64,000 nucleotides of DNA from an uncultured Aurantimonas sp. (GTDB lineage Bacteria > Pseudomonadota > Alphaproteobacteria > Rhizobiales > Rhizobiaceae). The DNA lies in the NCBI GenBank assembly GCA_947488615.1, contig CANKZU010000005.1, positions 1 through 64,000 on the forward strand, read 5' to 3'. Made by a program: the position numbers and the translations under genes. Under the pieces are notes generated by a model that worked only from the letters and a program-made list of their open reading frames with translations, did not search any database and was not told where the DNA came from. Shown in pieces: positions 45,232 to 54,641 of this stretch. The stretch's first letter is position 1. Each line of letters opens with the position of its first letter.

Positions 45232-45894
45232 TCAGTTGTGCAGGTCGAGCGAAGCCCTCAGGAGAAACGGCAGCGGCGTCCAGATCCCTGTCGTCACGCC
45301 GGCTTCGCGAAGGACCTGCCCGGTCCAGGTGTTGCAGCCGAAGAGGACCTGAAAGTCGCCCTTCGCGCGATAGAAGCGGTCGAAAAGGCCGTATCCGGTC
45401 CCTTCCAGGATGTCCGGCGCGCCGTTCTCCCGTCTCTGGAAACCCGCCAGGATCGAGGCACGCAAGGCGCTGAAGTCAGTCTCGCTCAGGACAATGCGGG
45501 TGGCGAAGGGCGCATCCGGATCGATCGGACCGGAGAGTGCGACATGCAGCACCGAGCGATCGCCGAGGATCGATCGGATCACGGGCATCATTTCGAGGTC
45601 CGCCCAGGTCGGCGTTCGCACGTAGAATTGCTCGCCGCCCCATCCGAGCACCAGCCATTCGGCGCCGGATTGGTCGATCGCCAGGCCGCTTTCTCTCACA
45701 AAGCCGAAAACGCCGCGTGTTTCAGCGTCGAGCGGCAGCGCGATATCGGTGTGGATGGCATTGGAAAGGACGAGAACGGTGCGGGTCGGCGGCTCGCCCG
45801 CTCCGTCACCCGGTCCGCCGCGCGGGATGAGCGTGCCCAGCGCAAGAATGAGCACGACCGAAGCAAGGCTGGCGGCGAGGCGCTTGAATGCCAT
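45232..45894 (-). CDS. TIGR02117/DUF2459 family exported protein
   Basis: A 220-aa protein of the conserved TIGR02117 (DUF2459) group. It has an N-terminal signal or membrane segment (AASLASVVLILALGTLI), then VLSNAIHTDIALPLD, WLVLGWGGEQFYVRTPTWADL and FQVLFGCNTWTGQVLREAGV, the family's most conserved parts with Cys and Trp. The start at 45894 is supported by GGGAGG about 5 bases before it; longer versions are possible. The function is unknown. Family members are often encoded near urease genes, which are not in this window. Confidence 0.8.
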   Translation of the reverse strand: MAFKRLAASLASVVLILALGTLIPRGGPGDGAGEPPTRTVLVLSNAIHTDIALPLDAETRGVFGFVRESGLAIDQSGAEWLVLGWGGEQFYVRTPTWADLEMMPVIRSILGDRSVLHVALSGPIDPDAPFATRIVLSETDFSALRASILAGFQRRENGAPDILEGTGYGLFDRFYRAKGDFQVLFGCNTWTGQVLREAGVTTGIWTPLPFLLRASLDLHN

Positions 45895-45955
45895 ACGGCC
45901 TCCCGATCCGCGCTTCATCGCTTCGTCACTCGAAACCGGCGCGCCCGGACCCACG

Positions 45956-46162
45956 TTACTGCTCGCCGAGCTTCATCGCCGGGTCGTAATCCTTGCCCGC
46001 GACCGTTTTCACTACGGCCTGGCCGCAGCGCATCGCGCCGGTTGCCGCGTCATAGGCGTAGGTCGGCGAGCCATAGAGCTCCCAACCCTTGGAGAGCGCC
46101 AGCGACACCTTGTGGCAGAAGGTGGAGTCGTCGACGCCGGACAGGAAACGGTAGAGCTTCAT
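45956..46162 (-). CDS. DUF1737 domain protein
   Basis: A 68-aa protein matching DUF1737: MKLYRFLSGVDDSTFCHKV at the start, then LSKGWELYGSPTYAYD and a middle with QAVVK. The function is unknown. It starts by a 4-bp overlap (ATGA) with the HpcH/HpaI-type lyase gene upstream on the same strand, so the two are translationally coupled. The gene is small but convincing because its whole length matches the domain. Confidence 0.82.
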   Translation of the reverse strand: MKLYRFLSGVDDSTFCHKVSLALSKGWELYGSPTYAYDAATGAMRCGQAVVKTVAGKDYDPAMKLGEQ

Positions 46163-47040
46163 TGCGCCGCCTCCCGCTCGGCAATCGCCTCGCGCATCGC
46201 CAGCAGCTTTTGCGCCTGCTTGAGATGCAGCCGCTCGACCATGCGTCCCTCGATCTGCAGCACGCCCTTGTCGGCGTTCTCGGGCTTGGCGAAGGCGGCG
46301 ACGATCCGCTCGGCCCAGGCGATGGCGGCCGGGTCGGGCGAATAGGCGGCATTGGCAGCTGCGATCTGTGTGGGATGAATGAGCGTTTTTCCGTCGAAGC
46401 CCATCCGTCGCCCCGCCGCGCATTCGGCGGCAAAGCCCGCCTCATCGCGGAAATTGGCATAGGGGCCATCGAGCACCGCCATTCCATAGGCTTTCGCCGC
46501 CACCATGATCTGCATGATCCAGGGCATCAATTCGGCCCGGTCGGAGCCGGGCTGGATGCCCGTCGACAGGGCGATGTCGTAGGGACCGACCATCAGGACC
46601 GTCACTCGCAAGTCGCGCCCGGCGGCGGCGAGCTTGCCCACGTCGAGGATGCCGAGCGGCGTTTCGATCATCGCCCATAGCTTCACGCTGTCCGGTGCGC
46701 CCGCCTCTGTTAGCGTATCGGCAACCTGGCGCAGCGTCTCGACCGTTTCGACCTTGGGAAGCAGGACGGCATCGACGCCGGCTTTCGCCGCCATCCGCAG
46801 GTCGTCGGCGCCCCATTGCGTATCGAGCGCGTTGACCCGGATGACGCGCTCGCCGGCGAAACCGTCGGCGCCAAGATGGGCGGCCAGTCTGTCGCGGGCC
46901 GCCGCCTTCTCCTGCGGACCGGCGGAATCCTCCAGATCGTAGATCAGCGCGTCGGCGGCAAGGCCGGCGGATTTTTCCAGCGCGCGCGCGTTGGCGGCGG
47001 GAACGAACAGAAGCGAGCGGCGGGGGCGCAATGATGTCAT
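46159..47040 (-). CDS. HpcH/HpaI aldolase / CitE-like acyl-CoA lyase
   Basis: A 293-aa TIM-barrel lyase of the CitE family. Motifs are LRPRRSLLFVPAANARALEKS at the start, LIYDLEDSAGP (Mg-binding acid), the AMIETPLGILDV strand with metal Glu, VLMVGPYDIALS and GFDGKTLIHPTQI. Such enzymes act on malyl-CoA, methylmalyl-CoA or citramalyl-CoA; in methylotrophs a malyl-CoA lyase belongs to the serine cycle, but no other serine-cycle gene is in view. ATG codons at 47040 and 47043 are adjacent, and homologues start MTSLRPRRS, so 47040 is used. No strong ribosome-binding site is seen. Confidence 0.84.
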   Translation of the reverse strand: MTSLRPRRSLLFVPAANARALEKSAGLAADALIYDLEDSAGPQEKAAARDRLAAHLGADGFAGERVIRVNALDTQWGADDLRMAAKAGVDAVLLPKVETVETLRQVADTLTEAGAPDSVKLWAMIETPLGILDVGKLAAAGRDLRVTVLMVGPYDIALSTGIQPGSDRAELMPWIMQIMVAAKAYGMAVLDGPYANFRDEAGFAAECAAGRRMGFDGKTLIHPTQIAAANAAYSPDPAAIAWAERIVAAFAKPENADKGVLQIEGRMVERLHLKQAQKLLAMREAIAEREAAQ

Positions 47041-47175
47041 CATGGCGAAACTCATCGCCGATTCAGACCAAACAGGCAATCGCCGACCCCGCAAAACTCT
47101 TGAGAGTTTGCGCGCCCTAGCCGAAATGCTATTCCACCACGCGACGATGAGCCGCCGTGACGAAGGAAGACCGTT

Positions 47176-47781
47176 ATGCAGAAGTTCGACAAATTGACCG
47201 GGATCGCTGCCCCCTTGCCGATCGTCAATGTCGATACGGACATGATCATCCCGAAGGATTACCTGAAGACGATCCTGCGCACCGGCCTCGGCACCGGTCT
47301 GTTCGCCGAGCCGCGCTACAACGAGGATGGATCGGAGAATCCCGATTTCGTCCTCAACAAGCCAGCCTATCGCAACGCCCAAATCCTCGTCGCGGGCGAC
47401 AATTTCGGCTGCGGCTCGTCGCGCGAGCACGCGCCTTGGGCGCTCTTGGATTTCGGCATCCGCTGCGTGATTTCCACGTCCTTCGCCGACATCTTCTACA
47501 ACAACTGCTTCAAGAACGGCATTCTGCCGATCCGCGTCACGCCGGAACAGCTCGATCTCCTCATGGATGACGCCGAGCGCGGCTCGAATGCGCGCCTCAC
47601 CATCGATCTTGAAACGCAGACGATCGCAGGGCCGGACGGCGGCGAGATCTCCTTCGAGATCGATCCGTTCCGCAAGCACTGCCTCATCAACGGTCTCGAC
47701 GATATCGGCCTGACCATGGAGAAGGCGGGCTCGATCGCCACCTACGAGACCAAGCTGGCCGAACGCCGCCCCTGGGCCTGA
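47176..47781 (+). CDS. leuD: 3-isopropylmalate dehydratase small subunit
   Basis: A 201-aa LeuD, which pairs with LeuC to isomerise 2- to 3-isopropylmalate in leucine synthesis. Family marks are [15 protein letters not shown] (residues 20-34), [17 protein letters not shown] and [17 protein letters not shown]. The leuC partner is not in this window, and leuB is 4 kb away at 52004, so the pathway genes are scattered, as usual in alphaproteobacteria. Confidence 0.96.
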   Translation: MQKFDKLTGIAAPLPIVNVDTDMIIPKDYLKTILRTGLGTGLFAEPRYNEDGSENPDFVLNKPAYRNAQILVAGDNFGCGSSREHAPWALLDFGIRCVISTSFADIFYNNCFKNGILPIRVTPEQLDLLMDDAERGSNARLTIDLETQTIAGPDGGEISFEIDPFRKHCLINGLDDIGLTMEKAGSIATYETKLAERRPWA

Positions 47782-47841
47782 GGGCGATCGGCTGGATCGA
47801 ACCGGGCGTCATCGTCGGAACGATTGCGAGGTCGAAACGCC

Positions 47842-48231
47842 ATGAATGCGACCAACCGCCGCCTCGTCTCCACCGGCTCGCCCTTCGAAAAGCAGGCCGG
47901 TTACTCCCGCGCCGTCGCGGTCGGCGGCTGGTGCTTCGTCGCTGGCACGACGGGTTACGACTATACTTCGATGGACATGCCCGACAGCGCCGCCGGGCAG
48001 GCGGAAAACACGCTGCGCACCATCGACGCCGCCTTGCGCGAGGCGGATTTCGGCTTCGCCGACATCGTGCGCATCAATTATATCGTCACCGACGCCGCGC
48101 TGGCCTCCGAGGTCTTCGCGGTGACCGGCCGCTGGCTCGCGGACATCCGCCCTGCCGCGACAATCATCGTCGCGGGTTTGCTCCGGCCGGAGATGAAGGT
48201 CGAGATCGAGGCGACGGCCTTTCGCGGCTGA
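47842..48231 (+). CDS. RidA/YjgF family protein
   Basis: A 129-aa protein of the RidA superfamily (enamine/imine deaminases). It has FEKQAGYSRAVAVGGWCFVAGTTG at the start and PAATIIVAGLLRPEMKVEIEATAF at the end. The conserved catalytic Arg of RidA proper lies in the segment before VAGLLRPEM; here IRPAATIIVAG has the Arg two positions earlier, so this is one of the other Rid subfamilies and the substrate is not certain. ATG at 47842 gives a normal start. Confidence 0.82.
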   Translation: MNATNRRLVSTGSPFEKQAGYSRAVAVGGWCFVAGTTGYDYTSMDMPDSAAGQAENTLRTIDAALREADFGFADIVRINYIVTDAALASEVFAVTGRWLADIRPAATIIVAGLLRPEMKVEIEATAFRG

Positions 48232-48238
48232 TCAGGGC

Positions 48239-49231
48239 CTACCCCTCGATCGTCATTTCCGGATGGAAGGCGTGGGCGACGAAGGCGAAGGTGATGTCGT
48301 GGACGGCGGGCTTGCCGTCCGGTCCGGTGACGCTGACAGTGCCGACCTCGCGGCCCTTGCCGATCTCGCGCGTATCCAGCGCCGAGGCCTGGCCTTCTTC
48401 CCAGCTCAGGCGATAGCCGCCACGCTCGAGGCTGCCGCCCTTACGCAGCTTCGCCAAGGAGACGATGGAGACCGGCTCGTTGGTTCCCGCCGCGCGCACG
48501 ACCACCACGCGCGCCATCGGCTCGATCCCGTCCGGCATGTCGCCGCGATAGAGGAACGGCATCGCCGAGCTGTCGTAGGAGACATAGGGGTTCTGGCCAT
48601 AGGGCCGGCTCATGTTCGTCGGCGGCGCCAGCACCTTGGCGCCCGGATGCCGCTTGGCGAAGGCCTGCCAGGAGACGAGGCCCGAGGGAATGACGTCGAG
48701 CGTCTTGCCGGTCATGGCGCCGGCAATCCCCGTGCCGGTGAATTGCTGCCACCAGCTTTCCGTCTGCCGGTCATACATGACGAGGTCCGAATGGCGCAGC
48801 TTTCCGGTCGTGCCGAAATCAAGGATCTTTCCGTCGAGCTCGCGCTCGAAGACGATCGCCGCGTTGCAGAGCGGACAATAGGTGACGGCGACCGGGATAC
48901 CGGCGACCGTATCGTTGACGATCTCGTGGAACATCAGGATGCTCAAAGGATAGGCTCGGGTCTCGCCCCCGACGGTCAGTTGGATCACCGGCTCGCGCGG
49001 CTGGAGATTGTCCGCCTCGGCAGCCGTCACGAAGCGCGGATCGTCGATCGCCGGGATGCCGTCCTTCGGCGGACCGCCGGAGATGATTTCCGTCAGGTCG
49101 ACCGATTGTTTGGAGAAATCGGTCCGCCAGCCTTCGGCCGTCCACCGCGCGGGATTGGCGCTGGCCGGCCCGATCCACATCAGCAGAGTTAGCGCGACGA
49201 CTAATGCGCCCGTTGCCCATCGAAGATACAT
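48239..49231 (-). CDS. DUF3179 domain exported protein
   Basis: A 330-aa protein with a signal peptide (about 25 residues, ending ASANP) and a DUF3179 domain. The conserved parts are AYPLSILMFHEIVNDTVAG, VTYCPLCNAAIVF with a CxxC, WWQQFTGTGIAG and the PYGQNPYVSYD block. The function of the family is unknown; the CPLC motif suggests a metal or redox site in the periplasm. The start at 49231 has GGGAGGACGTG before it. It converges with the ridA-like gene at 8 bp. Confidence 0.82.
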   Translation of the reverse strand: MYLRWATGALVVALTLLMWIGPASANPARWTAEGWRTDFSKQSVDLTEIISGGPPKDGIPAIDDPRFVTAAEADNLQPREPVIQLTVGGETRAYPLSILMFHEIVNDTVAGIPVAVTYCPLCNAAIVFERELDGKILDFGTTGKLRHSDLVMYDRQTESWWQQFTGTGIAGAMTGKTLDVIPSGLVSWQAFAKRHPGAKVLAPPTNMSRPYGQNPYVSYDSSAMPFLYRGDMPDGIEPMARVVVVRAAGTNEPVSIVSLAKLRKGGSLERGGYRLSWEEGQASALDTREIGKGREVGTVSVTGPDGKPAVHDITFAFVAHAFHPEMTIEG

Positions 49232-49431
49232 CACGTCCTCCCGCTCTCGCGCCACACGCGGCAGCCTTTCGCGCGATTGTGCGCGTCGGCCGGGGCCCAA
49301 GCGAGTCACGCTTTTACGATTCGGCGTGATCGCGGCGCGATTCCCCCCTACGGATCGATCGGCGCGTTCCCGCGTTCTGCGGGCGGTTGACGCAGGGGGC
49401 GGCCGCCGGAACAAGCACAGGAGCGGACACC

Positions 49432-50058
49432 ATGTGGAACTGGCTGTCAAAAAACACCGACCTCATCAGTCTCGCGGTCAGTACCGCGATGCTGGGCGTA
49501 TGGATCGTCTATCTGCAGCTTCTGCTGAACGGCTACCGGCGTCAGCGCCGGTCGTCGATCCTGATCAGCCGCGGCGCCGGCCAGGGTCTGCGGTCACGAT
49601 GTCTGATCACCAGCATGAGCGCCGAACCGCTCTATGTGACAAGTATCGTCGCGACACTTGTGACCGCGGAAAAATCCTACGAATACGCCCTCACCGATCT
49701 GCGCGACCTGCCGGAGGATCTGGGTATGGACCCGCGCTCATCGATGCGCCAGGGAAGTCTATCGGCCGGCGAGTATCTCGACATCGGCCATTTCGACGAG
49801 TTCATCGCCCAATTGGCCGAAACCGACCCTGAACTCGCCCGGCTGCACGACTGGACCGACGCGGTGACCGCCATCGAACTCACCGTCGTCGCGCTCTATG
49901 GCTCCGACAGGCTGCCCGTCGGGGCATCGCGGCGCTTCTCCTTCGTGCCCAAAGACGCCGGTGGTTTGCGCATCCGCCCCGACACGCTGTGGACGCGACA
50001 ACTCCATACGCGCCACCAGCGCAGGCAGCTCGTCCGCAAACTGGCGTCGCATTTGTGA
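49432..50058 (+). CDS. Membrane-anchored protein of unknown function
   Basis: A 208-aa protein that I do not recognise. One hydrophobic segment lies near the N-terminus (residues 10-30, LISLAVSTAMLGVWIVYLQLL), followed by a basic stretch (NGYRRQRRSSI). The remaining 170 residues are soluble and mildly acidic in the middle (DLRDLPEDLG, ETDPELARLHDWTD), with an Arg-rich end (TRHQRRQLVRKL). It is probably a single-pass inner-membrane protein. Similar small proteins occur in Hyphomicrobiales, but no role is known to me. Confidence 0.6.
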   Translation: MWNWLSKNTDLISLAVSTAMLGVWIVYLQLLLNGYRRQRRSSILISRGAGQGLRSRCLITSMSAEPLYVTSIVATLVTAEKSYEYALTDLRDLPEDLGMDPRSSMRQGSLSAGEYLDIGHFDEFIAQLAETDPELARLHDWTDAVTAIELTVVALYGSDRLPVGASRRFSFVPKDAGGLRIRPDTLWTRQLHTRHQRRQLVRKLASHL

Positions 50059-50240
50059 CGATTGCCAAGGCCGAGCGACACGAACCAGCCCATCCACCGA
50101 GCAGGTGGACGCATCATCATCACGATGGTGAAGCCCGCTTTTCCCGGTGGAAATTCCTCAATCCGGTCGGTGAGGCTCCCCGCTTTACATTCGCACATTC
50201 ACATGTATGAATTTGTCCGTCTTCAAGGGAGGAAGGACGA

Positions 50241-51200
50241 ATGATAAACAGGTTACTTACGACCGCAATTGCCGCGATTTTCTTCACCGGCGCGGCACTC
50301 GCGCAGGAAGAAGAAAGCGGCGACAAGGATTACCGCACCTTCACCGCGGGTGGAGAGGTCGAATACGGCGCGATCGAGGATACCTATACGGCCGATCTGG
50401 TCATGTATCTGGCCGGCAACCAATTCATGGTCATGGAAGAGCTGATCGAGGACTTTCAGTCGAAGAATCCCGCCATCGCTACCGTTTATGTCGAGACCAT
50501 CCCGCCGGGGCAGATTCTCAACCAGCAAATCCTGAAACAGGGCCAGATCAAGGGCAAGGATACGGCGCAGAATCCGGATCTTTACGCCAGCGTCAATCTC
50601 GGCCACTTGAAGAAGCTGAAAGCCGCCGATCTGATGGAGGCCTATATGGTCTATACCCACAATCGGCTGTCCCTGATGGTCGCGGAAGGCAATCCCAAGG
50701 ACATCAAGGGCGCGGAGGATCTGGCCCGCGACGATCTGGTGCAGTCCCATCCCAACCCGCAGACCGAGGGCATTTTCCGCTTCTACGGATCGCAGATGCT
50801 CAAGGACATGGGCATCCACGAAAAAGTCACCGGAAACGCCGACTGCAAGGGCTGCTGGGCTGTGGAGGGCAAGACCTGGTTCACCGAACGCCACCATCGC
50901 GAGACGCCCGACCGCATCGAAGCCGGCGAGGCGGATGTCGGCATCGTCTGGGAAACCGAAGTGCGCCACGCCAAGGCCGAGGGACGCAAGATCGACGGCG
51001 TCGAGATTCCTGCGCCGCAGAACCAGCAGGACAAGGTCGCCTATGCCATCGGCAAATTGACAAACGCCCGCAATCCGGACAACGCAGAAACGTTTCTTGA
51101 GTATCTGCGCTCCGACGAGGCGCAGGCGATCTACGAGAGTTACGGCTTCGTGCGCGCCAGCGCGGACGAGTTGGCGTCCAAGCCGATCCCGGCGGGTTGA
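50241..51200 (+). CDS. Orphan periplasmic substrate-binding protein
   Basis: A 319-aa exported protein with a signal peptide (about 21 residues, FFTGAALA). The fold resembles family-1 extracellular binding proteins of the molybdate or iron type: VMYLAGNQFMVMEELIEDFQ at the start, NRLSLMVAEGNPKDIKGAEDL in the middle and VGIVWETEVRHAKAEG later. A CKGC pair lies near residue 197. A GGAGGAAGGACG site precedes the ATG. No permease or ATPase gene is adjacent, so it may feed a transporter encoded elsewhere or act as a sensor component. The ligand is unknown. Confidence 0.75.
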   Translation: MINRLLTTAIAAIFFTGAALAQEEESGDKDYRTFTAGGEVEYGAIEDTYTADLVMYLAGNQFMVMEELIEDFQSKNPAIATVYVETIPPGQILNQQILKQGQIKGKDTAQNPDLYASVNLGHLKKLKAADLMEAYMVYTHNRLSLMVAEGNPKDIKGAEDLARDDLVQSHPNPQTEGIFRFYGSQMLKDMGIHEKVTGNADCKGCWAVEGKTWFTERHHRETPDRIEAGEADVGIVWETEVRHAKAEGRKIDGVEIPAPQNQQDKVAYAIGKLTNARNPDNAETFLEYLRSDEAQAIYESYGFVRASADELASKPIPAG

Positions 51201-51324
51201 AGCCATCCGAAATCCGGCTCGCCGCGCATCGAATGTCGTGAGTTGTTCTGAATGATCGTTGGCCGGGCGATCGGAAGGTATAAAAACCCCTTGCCAACCG
51301 CCCGTCGTTGCCTCCCGGGAGCTG

Positions 51325-51777
51325 TCAGTGCCGGCGCTCGGCCGGCGTTTCGGCTTCCAATCCGACCACCCCCCCATAGGTGGCGCCCAAGACCGCGCCA
51401 TATATGACATGCAGAATGAGTGTCATCACGGGAGCCATGATGCCAAGCTGCAGACCGAACAGCCCCTGTCCCGCCGCCGGCATGACCAGCACCATCATGG
51501 CCAGCCAGGCGCCGACGCCGAAGATGATGCCGCGCAGCCATTGGGTGTCGCCCGGAATGGCGTGATTGATCCAGGCGAACAGGCCGCCCCAGATCACCGT
51601 GCCCAACAGGAAATGAACGCCCCAGGCGAGAGCAGCCGACATACCCGTCATACCGGCGATCATTCGGATGACGTCGAGTTGCGGCATCAGCCCCATCGTG
51701 CCCTTCATCACCATCAGGATCGAGAGCAGAACCGTCGCCACGAAGCCGGCCGCCATTCCCTTGCCGATACGAATCAT
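51325..51777 (-). CDS. DUF6789-like membrane protein
   Basis: A 150-aa membrane protein with four hydrophobic helices (GMAAGFVATVLLSILMVMK, then WGVHFLLGTVIWGGLFAWI, IIFGVGAWLAMMVLVMPAA and LILHVIYGAVLGATYG). This pattern matches the DUF6789 group, whose role is unknown. The ATG (51775-51777) is preceded by GGAAAG. It lies convergent with the orphan binding-protein gene and divergent from leuB. Confidence 0.65.
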   Translation of the reverse strand: MIRIGKGMAAGFVATVLLSILMVMKGTMGLMPQLDVIRMIAGMTGMSAALAWGVHFLLGTVIWGGLFAWINHAIPGDTQWLRGIIFGVGAWLAMMVLVMPAAGQGLFGLQLGIMAPVMTLILHVIYGAVLGATYGGVVGLEAETPAERRH

Positions 51778-52003
51778 AATGCTTTCCCCTGCCTGCGCGC
51801 GGTCCAAAATCGCTGGAGTCGAGACATGCGCAATTAGCCGGGGATAGAACAATCAAAACATCTCAAATCGATGTGACGGCGATTCCCGGCATTCGTCCGC
51901 GCTCCAGGGAAGATTCCGTCCCGGTCATCGGCCAGCTGTCCCTCGCGCGTCTTTCGTGTAAATCCGTCGCCGACTGTATTTATGCGACGGAGGACACCGC
52001 ATC

Positions 52004-53116
52004 ATGACCACCAAGCTCCTGCTGCTTCCCGGCGACGGCATCGGCCCCGAAACGATGGCGGAGGTCGAAAAGCTCGTCGCCTTGTTGAACGAGGCGACCG
52101 ACGCGGGCTTCGAGACCGAAACCGCGCTCGTCGGCGGTTCGGCCTATGACGATTGCGGCAAGCCGGTGTCGGATGCGACGATGGATCTGGCGATGCAAGC
52201 CGACGCGATCCTGTTCGGCGCGGTCGGCGGGCCGAAATGGGACGGGGTCGCCTACGATCTGCGGCCCGAGGCAGGGCTGCTGCGCCTGCGCAAGGACATG
52301 GAGCTGTTCGCCAATCTGCGCCCGGCAATCTGCTATCCGGCGCTGGCCGGCTCGTCCTCGCTGAAGCGCGAGGTGATCGAGGGGCTCGACATCTTGATCG
52401 TGCGCGAGCTGACCGGCGGCGTCTATTTCGGCGAGCCGAAGGAGATCATCGATCTCGGCAACGGCCAGAAACGCGCCATCGACACCCAGATCTACGAAAC
52501 CTATGAAATCGAGCGCATCGCCCGCGCCGCCTTCGACCTCGCCCGGACCCGCCGCGGCAAGGTGACGTCGATGGAAAAGCGCAATGTGATGAAGTCGGGG
52601 CTCTACTGGAACGAGGTGGTCACGCGGATCCACCGGGACGAATATGCCGACCTTGAGCTCGAACACATGCTGGCCGACTCCGGCGGCATGCAGCTGGTGC
52701 GCGCGCCCAAGCAGTTCGACGTCATCGTCACCGACAATCTCTTCGGCGACATGCTGTCGGACATCGGGGCGATGCTGACCGGCTCGCTCGGCATGTTGCC
52801 CTCGGCCTCGCTCGGCGCCGTCGACGCCAAGACCGGCAAGCGGCGCGCGCTTTACGAGCCGGTTCACGGCTCGGCACCCGACATCGCCGGCCGGGGCATC
52901 GCCAACCCGCTGGCGATGATCGCCTCTCTCGCGATGTGCCTGCGCTATTCCTGCGAGATGATCGCCGAGGCCGACGCGCTGGAAGCCGCGATCGCCGAGG
53001 TGCTCGACAGCGGCATCCGCACCGGCGACATCATGGCCGACGGTTGCCGGAAGGTCGGCACGGCCGAGATGGGCGACGCGGTGCGCGACAGTTTCCGCAA
53101 GAAGCTCGCCGCCTGA
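52004..53116 (+). CDS. leuB: 3-isopropylmalate dehydrogenase
   Basis: A 370-aa NAD-dependent enzyme of leucine synthesis that oxidises 3-isopropylmalate. It has [14 protein letters not shown] at the start, [30 protein letters not shown], the catalytic and Mg-binding [10 protein letters not shown], and [19 protein letters not shown] for cofactor. RBS GGAGGACACC. The 32-codon microgene follows 64 bp downstream. Confidence 0.97.
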   Translation: MTTKLLLLPGDGIGPETMAEVEKLVALLNEATDAGFETETALVGGSAYDDCGKPVSDATMDLAMQADAILFGAVGGPKWDGVAYDLRPEAGLLRLRKDMELFANLRPAICYPALAGSSSLKREVIEGLDILIVRELTGGVYFGEPKEIIDLGNGQKRAIDTQIYETYEIERIARAAFDLARTRRGKVTSMEKRNVMKSGLYWNEVVTRIHRDEYADLELEHMLADSGGMQLVRAPKQFDVIVTDNLFGDMLSDIGAMLTGSLGMLPSASLGAVDAKTGKRRALYEPVHGSAPDIAGRGIANPLAMIASLAMCLRYSCEMIAEADALEAAIAEVLDSGIRTGDIMADGCRKVGTAEMGDAVRDSFRKKLAA

Positions 53117-53180
53117 GCCGGACATGCAACCACTTGGCTGCATCAGTCATTGTATCCTCAATAAGTCGAAGGAGAGCACG

Positions 53181-53279
53181 ATGATTAGAGGTATCCTGAA
53201 AGCCGTCTTTGTCGGCTGGGTCGCCAAGAAGTTTCTGAATCGCGACAGCGAGCCCAAGCGCGACCCGCGTCGGGTCTAG
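53181..53279 (+). CDS. 32-residue microprotein of unknown function
   Basis: A short frame starting ATG at 53181 directly after a strong AAGGAGAGCACG ribosome site and ending in TAG at 53277-53279. The 32-aa product has a hydrophobic N-terminal helix (IRGILKAVFVGWVAKKFL) followed by a charged, polar tail (NRDSEPKRDPRRV), as in small membrane-associated proteins. It lies between leuB and a good intrinsic terminator, so a separate transcript or leuB cotranscription is plausible. I do not know its function. Confidence 0.6.
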   Translation: MIRGILKAVFVGWVAKKFLNRDSEPKRDPRRV

Positions 53280-53347
53280 CTTTCGTTCCTCGTCGCAGTG
53301 ATCGCGGGCCGTTGGGCGACTCTGCCCGTTGCGTCCCCGAAATGAAC

Positions 53348-53380
53348 GGCCGGCCTTCCGAAAGGGGGCTGGCCTTTTTT
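53348..53380 (+). terminator. Intrinsic terminator after the microgene
   Basis: A hairpin built from GGCCTTCC (arm, about 53352-53359) and GGGGGCTGGCC (53364-53374), with small irregularities, followed directly by a run of six T. It closes the leuB-microgene unit before asd. Confidence 0.75.
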
Positions 53381-53553
53381 CGTTCCGGACGACCCGATTG
53401 ACAAGCGCGGTGTCTCCGCGCATATCGCAGGCTATGTTCGCGCGCTCCACGATCAAAACGTCGATTATCTGACGCCGTCTGCCCCGCTTGTCTCCCCCGG
53501 GGCGGTAGACGAGCGTGCGATGATCAGACGGGGAGAGCGAAGGATTGCATCCC

Positions 53554-54585
53554 ATGGGTTACAAGGTCGCCATCGTCGGCGCCACCGGCAATGTCGGGCG
53601 CGAAATGCTGAGCATCCTCGCCGAGCGCGGCTTTCCCGCGGACGAGGTGGTGGCGCTCGCATCGCGCCGTAGCCTGGGAACCGAGGTCTCCTTCGGCGAC
53701 AAGACGCTGAAGACGAAGCCGCTCGACCAGTACGACTTTACCGGAACCGACATCTGCCTGATGTCGGCAGGTGGCGACGTGTCCAAGGAATGGTCCCCGA
53801 AGATCGCGGCCAAGGGCTGCGTGGTGATCGATAATTCCTCGGCCTTTCGCACCGATCCCGACGTGCCGCTGATCGTTCCGGAGGTGAACGCCGACGCCAT
53901 CTCGGGTTTCACGAAGAAGAACATCATCGCCAACCCGAACTGCTCCACCGCGCAGCTCGTCGTCGCGCTGAAGCCGCTGCACGACCACGCCAAGATCAAG
54001 CGCATCGTGGTGGCCACCTACCAGTCCGTATCGGGCGCCGGCAAGGACGGCATGGACGAGCTGTTCACCCAGAGCCGGGCGGTGTTCGTCGCCGACGAGA
54101 TCGAGCGCAAGACGTTCACCAAGCGCATCGCCTTCAACGTCATTCCCCACATCGACGTCTTCATGGAGGACGGTTCCACCAAGGAAGAGTGGAAGGTGAT
54201 GGCCGAGACCAAGAAGATGCTCGACCCGAAGATCAAGGTCACCTGCACGGCCGTGCGCGTGCCGGTCTTCATCGGCCATTCCGAGGCGGTGAATATCGAG
54301 TTCGAGAACCCGATCACCGCCGACGAGGCGCGCGCGATCCTGCGCGAGGCGCCGGGCTGCCTGGTGATCGACAAGCACGAGGACGGCGGCTACATCACGC
54401 CGTATGAATCGGCCGGCGAGGACGCCACCTACATTTCCCGCATCCGCGAGGACCAGACGCTGGAGAACGGGCTGAACATCTGGATCGTTGCCGACAATCT
54501 GCGCAAGGGCGCGGCGCTGAACACCGTTCAGATCGCCGAACTGTTGATCAATCGCGGCCTGTTGGAAAAGCAGCGGGCGGCCTGA
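53554..54585 (+). CDS. asd: Aspartate-semialdehyde dehydrogenase
   Basis: A 343-aa enzyme that makes aspartate semialdehyde for lysine, threonine and methionine. It shows VAIVGATGNVGREML near the start, the active-site cysteine in IIANPNCSTAQLVVALKPL and the catalytic region RVPVFIGHSEAVNIEF. The length and motifs are of the alphaproteobacterial type. The chosen ATG at 53554 gives MGYKVAIVG; a TTG 9 bp upstream is possible and sits closer to the GAAGGA site. It runs into a terminator. Confidence 0.96.
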   Translation: MGYKVAIVGATGNVGREMLSILAERGFPADEVVALASRRSLGTEVSFGDKTLKTKPLDQYDFTGTDICLMSAGGDVSKEWSPKIAAKGCVVIDNSSAFRTDPDVPLIVPEVNADAISGFTKKNIIANPNCSTAQLVVALKPLHDHAKIKRIVVATYQSVSGAGKDGMDELFTQSRAVFVADEIERKTFTKRIAFNVIPHIDVFMEDGSTKEEWKVMAETKKMLDPKIKVTCTAVRVPVFIGHSEAVNIEFENPITADEARAILREAPGCLVIDKHEDGGYITPYESAGEDATYISRIREDQTLENGLNIWIVADNLRKGAALNTVQIAELLINRGLLEKQRAA

Positions 54586-54598
54586 GCCAGCGCAACTC

Positions 54599-54641
54599 AA
54601 AGAACGGCCTGTGTCGCTTTGCGAGGCCGGGCGTTCTTTTT
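54599..54641 (+). terminator. Intrinsic terminator after asd
   Basis: AAAGAACGGCCT (54599-54610) pairs, with a small bulge, with AGGCCGGGCGTTCTTT starting at 54625, and is followed by TTTTTG. It lies 13 bp after the asd stop codon. Confidence 0.8.
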
